Below are positions 55,461-64,000 of a DNA stretch of 64,000 bases, piece by piece (the stretch's first letter is position 1; each line of letters opens with the position of its first letter). This stretch comes from Triatoma infestans (Eukaryota > Arthropoda > Insecta > Hemiptera > Reduviidae), in the NCBI GenBank assembly GCA_011037195.1, contig JAAEAF010002365.1:62001-126000 (forward strand), given 5' to 3'. The notes beneath the pieces are model-generated. The model saw nothing but the letters and a program-made list of their open reading frames with translations. It did no database searches and was not told the origin of the DNA. A program made the position numbers and the translations under genes.

Positions 55461-56849
55461 ATGACTGATAATTTATTGGTGTGTCATGTTAATTGTCAAT
55501 CATTGGTTGCACATATTGATGAGTTTCGTTGCTTTTTTTCAAAAAAATTTTATCATATTATAGCTATGTCAGAAACCTGGTTAAAACCACATATTAGTGA
55601 CTCTGTGGTAAATTTAAACAATTACAGTCTTATAAGATGGGACAGTTTGGGAAAGGTTGGTGGGGGTGTGGGTTTGTTTGTTCATCAGTCACTACATACT
55701 AAAGTACTTGCTACTTCATCCGAACAGTACTTTTCTCGTCCTGAGTTTCTCATTGTAGAAATCACTGGTCATGCGGCTTCCAAATTGTTATTTTCTGTTT
55801 TATATCGCCCTCCTAAAGTAGGATATATTTCTGATTTTGAAAATGTTTTTCTGCAATATAATCAGAATTATAAACACCTAATAATTGTGGGTGATTGGAA
55901 CTCCGATATGAATAGTGTTTCATTTGATAGTAACTACGTCAGTAATTTTATATATGGATGTAACTTCTTCCTTGTTCCTTTTCATCCCACACATCATACG
56001 TCTTCCTCGCACACCTGGTTGGATATTTTTATTGTTGATGATCCAGATAAAGTCATAGAACATTCTCAATTCCCAGTTTCTTTCCTCTCTAGTCATGATT
56101 TAATTGAAATTAAATACTCCTTCAAGGTACCCCGTCTACCCATCAAAAAGATTGTTGTTAGAGATTTTAATCATTTCGTTATTGAGGAATATTTGACGGA
56201 TCTTCAGGACTGTGACTGGACTACATTTTATCAAACGTTAGGTATAGATACAAAAGTGCAACTTCTCAATAAATTTATTTTAGAAGCAATGAATAAGCAT
56301 GCTCCCATACGTTCTGCTAATATTAAGCGACCACCAGCACCTTGGTTGACAGATGACATTAGATGTTTAATGCGTGACCGTGATAAATTACGTAGAGCTT
56401 TTATAAGAACGCATAACGAAGTTCTCTATATGAAATACAAAATAAAAAGAAATCAAGTGCAAAATGTAATTAAAAAAGCTAAACGTACTTATTACTCAAA
56501 CACATTTTCCAGCAAAACTGATTCCAATTTAACTTGGAAAGAATTAAGAAAACTTGGACTAATTAAATCTCGTTCAAGACAGACAAACATACCTTTCAGT
56601 TGTGATGAAATTAATAAATACTTCGCCAGCTTTGTTAATAATCCTACTGACTTTAATACCCCAAATTTACCTTATGCACCTATAACTTTGAGTTTTGAGC
56701 AGTTCTACTTTAAATACATAACTCTTGACGTACTTCTAGCTAATCTCTTTCATAGTAAGACTATAGCCAAAGGTATAGATGAAATTCCTATAGACTTTGT
56801 AAAAAAAATCAATGCCTGTTATCATATCTCCGTTATTAGAAATTTATAA
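55461..56849 (+). pseudogene. LINE-D ORF2, endonuclease
   Basis: APE-type endonuclease with CHVNCQSLVAHIDEF, MSETWLKPHISD, VLYRPPKVGYI, IIVGDWNSDMN and SHDLIEIKYSF, all active-site regions. It then reads RPPAPWLTDDIRCLMRDRDK and FHSKTIAKGIDEIPIDFVKK at the RT start. A frameshift in an A-run near 56810 moves the frame. Confidence 0.9.
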
Positions 56850-58003
56850 CTTTTCCTTAATATATTCAGTATATCCATCAATATGGAAACAATCACTTAT
56901 TCGTCCTCTTCCCAAAACTAAAGTTCCTTCCTCCTTACATGAATTACGTCCAATATCCTTACTTCCAGCAATTTCCAAGCCTTTGTGGCCGAAAGCAGTT
57001 AGTGACTGATAGTAATGAAGAAAGATCTCCTTGGGAGTCAGTTAATTCTGGTGTCCCGCAGGGTTCTGTTTTGGGACCTCTTTTATTTTGCTTGTATTTA
57101 AATGATCTGCCAAGAGTAATAAAGCATTGCAAACATGTGCTCTATGCTGATGATCTGCAAATATATTTACACTGTTTACCATCAGAATTAGAAGCTGGCA
57201 TTGAGAAAGTTAAGCTTGATGTGAATTCCATCCTTAGCTGGACACAGTCAAATTTTATTGCATTTAATATATCAAAATCAAAAGCAATGATAATTGGCAG
57301 TAGAAAATATATAAATACAATTAATTTAGACCTAATTTCCAAAATTATTGTTAATAACGTAAATATACCTTATGTTACGACTGCGAAATGTTTAGGTGTG
57401 ACGATTTCTAATACGTTATCTTGGAATAGCCATGTCAGTAATATTTGCAATAGTATTAATAAATCTCTATACCAGCTAAAACTCCATAAAAATATGTTGC
57501 CTATATCTCTCCGTAAACAGCTAGTTTGTACTCTCATACTTCCTCATTTTGATTTCTGCTGTCTGGTATATACTGATCTTACTGCGGAACTTAACACCAA
57601 ACTCCATATATCACTTAACTCCTGTATCCGTTTTATATTAAATATTAGAAAAGACGAACATATTACACCACATTACTTTACTTTAAACTGGCTTACTGTT
57701 GACTACCGTAGAAAATACTTTATGGGTAATTTCATATACCAATTGTTTAGGACACAGACTCCAAAATACTTATATGACATGTTTACACAAAAAGCTGCAC
57801 TAGACTTAAGAACTACAAGGACTGTCGATTCCAGACTTTACATACAACCACATAGGACTGTAACGTATCAAAACTCTTTTACTGTTGCTGCCAGTAGACT
57901 TTGGAACGACTTACCTACCGACTTGACCAACAAGAAATCACGGCCTAGTTTTAAGTTTTTCTATTACAATTATTTGTTTGAATTGTACAAACGAGATTTT
58001 TAA
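56812..58003 (+). pseudogene. LINE-D ORF2, RT with core deleted
   Basis: [20 protein letters not shown] and [14 protein letters not shown] are the RT finger start. The next recognisable piece, [13 protein letters not shown] then [20 protein letters not shown] and [15 protein letters not shown], lies immediately after, so about 100 residues with the first catalytic Asp are gone near 56985. The C-terminal region (RLWNDLPTD) is complete to the stop at 58003. Confidence 0.85.
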
Positions 58004-58282
58004 GTTTGTATATAGAAGTTATTTTTCTTTTTTTTTTTGTTTTACATTATTATATTAATAATTATTATTACTATTATTATTATTATTTTATTAATTCATT
58101 ATTATTAGTAATTTTTATATATGTACATATTTTATATAAAATTATGGATGTAAATAGTAGTTAAGAATTTATTTCTGTTTAATCTCTCAGATCAGAGAAA
58201 ATATTTCTAACATTGTAAATTTTATGGTTGCTCTTAAGGGACATAAGTCCCAGAGCATAATAAATTTATCTTTCTTTCTTCT
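58004..58282 (+). other. LINE-D 3' UTR
   Basis: AT-rich with TTA repeats; ends in the hairpin at 58230-58256 and TTTATCTTTCTTTC tail. Confidence 0.7.
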
Positions 58283-58289
58283 TCTTCCC

Positions 58290-58738
58290 CAGCCATGGGA
58301 GGAGCTATTAACAAGGTGGGAGAAATCCCATCATCTAAACAAAACGCCCCTCAAGGGGCACTGGTAGCCAAAAGGCTGCCAACTATCACTCCCACTTCCA
58401 GTGGGTGTGATACAATGGTGGGATTAACCCCACCTAAACGAACGACTTCCTCCGGGGGGGAGTGGAAGGTGGTAAGTCCACCGAAACGCTCTCCTAGGAG
58501 GAAGAGTCAAACGTTAATGTTGCCACCCTCTAACACTGTAAGTGTGAGGGGGAGGCCTATCAGAAGACCAACGTCCTTGGGCCAGAGTGCCCACTCCCCG
58601 AATCAGCAATGGCAGCTGATGGGGACGGACATAAAGGCTTCTGAGTCGGAGGGTGGAAGCACTTCCGACCACCCTCCTAGAAGAAGAAAAAAAGGCTGGC
58701 CAAAAGGCAAGCCGCGGACAAAGTGTGCCACTGAATAA
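58290..58738 (+). pseudogene. LINE-1B ORF1, C-terminal part
   Basis: Joins in frame to 53793. Repeats the KVGEIPSS motif found before the insertion (KVGEIPPS), so this ORF1 carries an extra internal unit compared with LINE-1A. It continues GGEWKVVSPPKRSPRRKS and KKGWPKGKPRTKCATE to the stop. Confidence 0.85.
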
Positions 58739-58875
58739 ATATAACTATATCTAATTATGACTTCAGCATCCATGTATTTACGATTTAATACAAATATTAT
58801 TAGGTCAAATGTTTTTGTTAAAACGTTAATAGGTGCGACGAAGATCCTGCCACGTGGTTATCTCTATATATTAAT

Positions 58876-61800
58876 ATGTGTGAGCCCATTCTCCAATGGA
58901 ATATGCGGGGCTATTCGACTAATTCAGAAGGGTTACGCCGAATGGTGGCGGAACACCGTCCATTTGGGTTGTGCCTCCAAGAAACTAAGATTCGCCCGGG
59001 GCAATCTATTCGAATCCCTGGGTATACCGTATATAACAAAAAGGTATAACCTGCCCCAGGTGGAAGGGCGCACGGTGGAGTGGCCGTATGTGTAAGGGAT
59101 AATATTCCCAGCAAGCGGCTACCCCTCCAAACCAACTTACAAGCTGTTGCCGTGCGTCTAGCTATACCACTGCAGGTCACTTTAGTTAGCATTTACCTAC
59201 CAGATATATTCTGGCGGAGAAGTGACCTGGAGAATCTGCTGTCACAGCTCCCTTCCCCGGTGTTATTAATGGGCGACTTCAACGCTCATAACACCTGGTG
59301 GGGATCAGCTAAAACTGATGCGCGTGGCAGAACTCTTGGGGAGATTATAGACAATGCTAACATGATGCTCCTCAACAGTGGTGAAGCAGCACACTTTAAT
59401 GCACATTCAGGAAGCTTCAGTGCTATTGACCTGAGTGTTACAACACCCACCATTGCGGTTCGCTTGGAATGGACCACACTTGATGACCTATACCATAGTA
59501 ACCACTTTCCAATATTAGTATCGAGCTCCATCTCCAGGTCAGATTATGTGATACCCTGGAGATACGACATCAAAAAAGCAAACTGGCCTGCTTATGCCAC
59601 CAGAGTGGTGACTCCAAATTTCACAGGGGATGTCACCCTTGATACAAACATGTTTACACAGGCGTTAGTTGATGCGGCCGCTAGTTCCATACCGACGGTT
59701 GGTGGGAGAGTCACAAGACCTCCCGTCCCGTGGTGGACTCCAGAATGCAAGGTAGCAAATGCGGCCAAAAAGCAGGCTTTAAATAGATTTAAAAGGTATC
59801 CGACGGAGGAAAATCTAATTAACTTTAAAAGATTGAAAGCCAGGGAGAAGCGACTAATCAGACAAGCCAAAAAGGAAACCCTTACCTCCTACGTGTCTAC
59901 AATCTCCACATCATCTACCTTAAAGGAGGTGTGGGATAAGATTAAAACTCTCTCTGGCAGTCGTAGAACCCCGTCGATACCAATACTAAAAATCAATGAT
60001 GTCGTCGTCACCAAGCCGGAGGATGTGGCTGAGGCCTTTGCCAGACACTTTGCCAAAGTGTCCAGCTCACAAGGGTATTCGGCCGAATTCCTCCGGCGAA
60101 AATGTGACGCGGAGCAACAGCCACTCGACTTTGACACCGCCATCAATGAAGCCTACAATGAACCGCTGACCATCCATGAACTAGAAAATGCTTTAAAAAA
60201 ATGTAAAGACTCTGCTCCAGGGATAGATAGAATCCCGTATGCTATGATAAGAAATATAGGCGCAGCCGGGAAGGAAGATCTTCTCCGGTTGTTCAATAGC
60301 ATATGGGAGACCGGCCAATATCCTGATGGTTGGCGAGAGGCAATCATTATACCGATCCCTAAAGAAGGAAAAGACCCTAGTGACCCCTCTAGTTATAGAC
60401 CCATTTCGTTGACTACTTGCTTGAGTAAGGTCCTCGAATCTATAATTAACTATAGATTGGTATACTTGTTAGAAATAAGAGGACTTTATAGCCAGCATCA
60501 AGCGGGATTTCGCAGGTATCGTTCCACGTTGGATCAAATGAGCCATCTGGAGGCCTATGTGCAAAATGCATTTATGCATAGGGAGCACGTACTGGCCGTG
60601 TTCTTCGACTTGGAGAAGGCTTTTGATACGACGTGGAGATATGCGATTCTGCGGAAGTATCACGAATGGGGATTGAGAGGGAAACTGCCAAGGTTCCTTC
60701 GTGGCTTTTTAGAGTCACGAAGGTTCCGAGTCCGTCTGGGGTCGGTCCTTTCGGACCCACATGTCTTAGAAAATGGAATTCCACAGGGATCGGTACTAAG
60801 TGTTACATTGTTCACGATGGCGGTAAATAGTCTAGCCGAAGTTGTAGGAGACCCTCTCCAAATTTCATTATATGTTGATGATCTCGCCCTTTATCTGTCA
60901 GGTAGTGACTTGGGTGAGGTCCGGGAAACCCTACAACAGGCAGTAGATAGAGTGGCTGATGAGGCGTCTAGAATGGGTTTAAATTCTCTAAGACTAAGAC
61001 GGTGTGCCTACACTTCTGCCGTTTAAGGCAAAACCATAGTCCCCCATTATTGTTATTGAATGGCACACCCATCCAATATAAAACAAGTATCCGTTTCCTG
61101 GACCTCATATTCGATACTAAGTTAAACTGGCAGGATCACATAGATTATACTTATAGAAAAGCAAGGAGAACCCTCGATATTTTGAAATTTCTTGGTAGTT
61201 ACAAATGGGGAACGGAGCGGGAAATTTTAAAACGCATTTTTACTACACTTACCCGTTCCAAACTAGAATATGGAGCGCCAGTATATAGCTCAGCGCGCAA
61301 GTCACGCCTGTTATCACTAGACAGAGTTTATAATGAAGGAATTAGATTATTCACAGGCGCCTTCCGAACTAGTCCTTTACAGAGCCTTTATGTAGAGTCG
61401 GGGATGCTGCCTCCTCAGCTTAGCAGAGAACAGCTCACTCTGACCTATATCGCCGGAATATGGGGAAAGCGATTTCATAGCTTATTTCCCACCCTATTCG
61501 AGAGCCCATATGAACAAGATTTCCGTCAACAACGCACGCGGACGCGACCCCTTGGTGCCCGAGCTAAAGAGCTACTAGACGCGGAGGGAATAGAATTAGG
61601 TCCAGTGGAGGGATGGGGCTTTGCGCCTTCCCCTCCCTGGTTCTTACCCTCAGCAAGCGTCCGTATGGACCTGGCAATTTATAAAAAAGAGGAGACACCA
61701 CCCGTCGTCTACAGACAAAAACTATTAGAAATCTTAAACTTTTATTATGATTCCCGACCTATATACACAGACGGGTCTAAGATAGGCGACGGCGTGGGAA

Positions 61801-62525
61801 GTGCTGTGTACACTATTACCATTAGTTGGTCACTCCCGCATTATGCATCTGTGTACACGGCCGAGACATTTGCTATTTGCCAGGCCCTAGAATTAATCGA
61901 GAAAAATAATTATAAAAAATCTCTTATACTGACGGACTCATTAAGTGCACTAATGGCTCTCCGGGATAAATTCTCGACAGACCCAATGGTCTTAAATATC
62001 TACAGGTTACTGCTGCAATTAAGCGCATGTGGTCAATGGATGACGTTCACCTGGGTGCCGGGCCACATTGGTGTGTCCGGTAATGTACGGGCGGACGAGG
62101 CGGCCAAACGAGCCGCCTCTACACAAACAGATGCTGTCACCCCAGTACGTCCCACTGACCTACAAATATATATGAAACAAATTATTAATAGAAAATGGCA
62201 ATGTCAGTGGGACAGGATAAATGAGAAGTGCAAAGATATTAAACCACGTGTGCAAAGTATTACAGTCGAGAATTACCCGCGGCATGATTCAGTAATTTTG
62301 ACGAGGCTGAGGATTGGTCATACACGTGTGACACATGGGCACCTCCTTGTAGGAGGGAGAAGGCCGAGATGTCCTCGATGCCGAGAAAGGCTAACAGTGG
62401 CGCACGTGTTGGAAGGGTGTCAGGCTCTGCGCAGAGAGAGAGAGAGAGAGCAGGCCTGCCACATGACAAGCGCGCAATTCTACAAGAGGGTTCTCCTTAT
62501 ACAAGGAGGCTATTTGCTTTTTTAA
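58876..62525 (+). pseudogene. LINE-1B ORF2: endonuclease, RT, RNase H
   Basis: ATG at 58876. Endonuclease (QETKI, LLMGDFNAHNTWWGS, SNHFPILVSS); RT (KDSAPGIDRIPYAMIRN, HQAGFRRYRSTLDQM, VFFDLEKAFDTTW, NGIPQGSVLSVTLFTMAV, YVDDLALYLSG); RNase H (YTDGSKIGDGVGSA, AETFAICQALELI, LTDSLSALMAL, WVPGHIGVSGNVRADEAAK); terminal Cys region (CPRCRERLTVAHVLEGC). TAA at 59047, where LINE-1A has CAA, and a frameshift near 60985 are the only breaks. About 1,215 codons. Confidence 0.95.
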
Positions 62526-63288
62526 AAGATATTAATATATATAGGTTCATTTAGGCTAGTATTTAGGTTAATTAAACATGGGTGAAGGAATATCGAGTAC
62601 TTCACCCAACTAGGTTAGTTATTTTAGGGGAAAGGAATATAGAGTACTTTCCCTTTGTACGAATGTGTAGGATGAATGTATTTATTGGCGTGAATGTATT
62701 TATTGGCGTGAATGTATTTATTGGCGTGAATGTATTTATTAGCGTAAATGTATTTATTGCATGAATGTTAGTGTGAATGTATAGATTAGGTTTTTTATTT
62801 TGGGGTTGAAAGAAATTTTATAAAAGTATTTCAACCCCACTAGGTTTAAGTTCAATTTAGGATTAGTCCATTTTAGGGGGTGCAGGAACATTTGTTGAAA
62901 GTACTGCACACCCCAACTAGTTTTATAGTAAATAGCCTCCTCAGAATAGATTATGTAGCTAAAGTGTATCTAAAAATAAGAATGAAAATATTGATGCAAC
63001 ATGGCACCCAAAGTACTTTTCTTAATCGTCGTAACATTTTACTCAAATTATTTGTGGCAATTAAATGGATGGCACAACAATAAATCCACACTCCCTCTCG
63101 TCGACTAGATTGATGATATAAGTGAGGACGTATGGAAAGGTTCAGAACCTGGGGCTCTTCCCCGTCTTGTTCAGCAAGGTGTTGAAGCCAACTAGGTTAA
63201 CAGCATGTGCCATCCCAGATCGAGCGGCGTTAGTAAGAGAAAGTAAATAATGATTTGGGGGCGCTAATAACCACAGTAGTTGATGCGC
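62526..63288 (+). other. LINE-1B structured 3' UTR
   Basis: Contains four hairpins (62580-62607, 62628-62653, 62802-62838, 62876-62914), an 18-bp minisatellite between hairpins 2 and 3, and a terminal hairpin GGCGC...GCGCC (63259-63288) shared with the SINEs. Several AACTAGGTT-like words follow the hairpins. Confidence 0.8.
62673..62775 (+). repeat. 18-bp minisatellite
   Basis: About five units of TGAATGTATTTATTGGCG with small changes. The ORF at 62582-62764 is its translation. Confidence 0.9.
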
Positions 63289-63317
63289 CAAAAAAAAAAA
63301 ATAATAATAATAATAAT
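63289..63317 (+). other. LINE-1B A/TAA tail
   Basis: A-run then TAA repeats immediately after the terminal hairpin; marks the 3' end of LINE-1B. Confidence 0.85.
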
Positions 63318-63321
63318 TGTA

Positions 63322-64000
63322 CTTTATTTGAGGAATTCTACATAAACAAACTTTACAAAGTACATAAGGCATGGCTGACGCAGTCTCCCAGAGTTTAGTA
63401 TTGAGTTCATAATAAACAAAAAATTATACCTCAAAAAATAATTGTAATAGAAAATGACCAAAAAATAGTATACTAGCAATACAAAATACAAATAAAATAG
63501 ACACAAACAAGAAATAAAAGAAATGCTAAAATAAAAAGATAGTAAATTATAAATAAAAAATTAAATTCTTTAATGAGGCTGAATCTATAATGCCAGGCTT
63601 ATCTGGCATACATAAGCAAATTGGTGCAAGTATACGCATTTCGTAAATAATCTATTACAAATTGAGCGGTAACAAATTTCACACCCAAGCATCTCAAACG
63701 AAATTCGGATAAGATAGGGCACTCACACAGGAAATGATACAAATCCACCCTTGCATTTAAATTGCACATTGCGTTTATCAACCCAGGTACATAGTTTAAA
63801 TACGTAAATTAATTCAGTTCGCAGTTTGAAGAGCCACCTTAGATCTAGAGCTTTAGTTTGGTATCAGAGTCCTGATAAAATAAATATATTGAACTTGTCA
63901 CCCGTATCCAACAAAGTCCTGTACAAAACAAAACGCTCAGAGCTCATGCCGCGATTCACAGACTCCTCCAAACTAACCCGTTTTATTGTTTGCAAAAGCG
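63322..64000 (-). pseudogene. LINE-C-related C-terminal fragment, minus strand
   Basis: Minus strand: KALDLRWLFKLRTELIYVFK, NLNARVDLYHFLCECPILSE and the 3' UTR to AATAAAGTAC. It matches the last part of the LINE-C protein (HFLAVCPILKEFR). Runs off the window; upstream frames contain a stop. Confidence 0.7.

Larger units (their letters stand above)
53794..58282 (+). mobile_element. LINE-D: CR1-like LINE inserted in LINE-1B ORF1
   Basis: Bounded by TCTTCCC (53787-53793 and 58283-58289). It has a PHD-finger ORF1, an endonuclease-RT ORF2 and a short 3' UTR ending in a hairpin (58230-58256, GCTCT/AGAGC and GGGAC/GTCCC) and a pyrimidine-rich tail. The RT core is deleted, so it is inactive. Confidence 0.85.
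46789..63317 (+). mobile_element. LINE-1B: near-complete I/LOA-group LINE with nested insertions
   Basis: The LINE-1B parts are 46789-47345, 53216-53793 and 58290-63317. Between them sit two other LINE insertions bounded by 11-bp and 7-bp target repeats. Removing these leaves ORF1 in the same frame at both joins. ORF1, ORF2 with endonuclease, RT and RNase H, and a structured 3' UTR with A/TAA tail are all present. One stop and two frameshifts also inactivate it. Confidence 0.85.

Noticed and set aside
59080..62525. Endonuclease/RT ORFs as host genes
   Set aside because: They have LINE domain order and family copies, and sit between LINE 5' and 3' ends.
62582..62764. ORF with VNVFIGVNVFIG repeats
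   Set aside because: Translation of the 18-bp minisatellite in the LINE-1B 3' UTR.

Overview
This is a stretch of animal, almost certainly insect, nuclear DNA. The evidence is a spliced gene with GT-AG introns, tRNA-derived SINEs, Tc1/mariner relics, and LTR (Gypsy, BEL/Pao) and non-LTR retroelements of insect type. Nothing bacterial is present. I cannot name the species; a hemipteran-like insect is only a guess.

One host gene is visible. It lies on the minus strand and is split over almost 40 kb. Coding exons at 40163-40267, 13830-13930, 12156-12404, 11125-11368 and 671-917 join in phase. They encode a signal peptide, an N-terminal LRR cap, about ten leucine-rich repeats and the start of a C-terminal LRR cap. 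The 3' end lies beyond base 1 and a 5' UTR exon probably lies to the right of 40268. Intron 1 (26 kb) and intron 4 (10 kb) are swollen by transposons.

Layout. 1-670: LINE relic and a fold-back repeat. 918-3472: an unclassified ~970-bp repeat (family A) split by a SINE. 3473-10650: a young Gypsy element with 714-bp LTRs, ATAT target duplication and broken genes. 11125-13930: three LRR exons. 14176-24526: a composite of a Gypsy element (with a TIR transposon in gag) fused to a 5'-truncated BEL/Pao element, sitting inside a 22-bp minisatellite. 25745-26530: decayed Tc1/mariner transposase. 27633-31910: family A, a SINE and fold-back repeats with hammerhead-like cores. 32256-37260: an internally deleted Gypsy element between inverted copies of a repeat. 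37261-39850: more repeat copies. 40163-40267: LRR exon 1. 40466-42005: TA-flanked mariner-like element with a SINE inside.

42200-64000 is a LINE pile-up. Two copies of one RNase H-bearing LINE family (called LINE-1A and LINE-1B here, unrelated to mammalian L1) lie head to tail. LINE-1B (46789-63317) is interrupted in ORF1 by a minus-strand R1-like LINE (47346-53215), which is itself interrupted by LINE-C (49988-53117). It is interrupted again by a CR1-like LINE-D (53794-58282). Target duplications and exact reading-frame continuity support this nesting. The LINE-1B 3' UTR carries four covarying hairpins, and its terminal hairpin is shared with the local SINE family, which suggests that this LINE mobilises the SINEs. 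No intact autonomous transposon ORF set was found.
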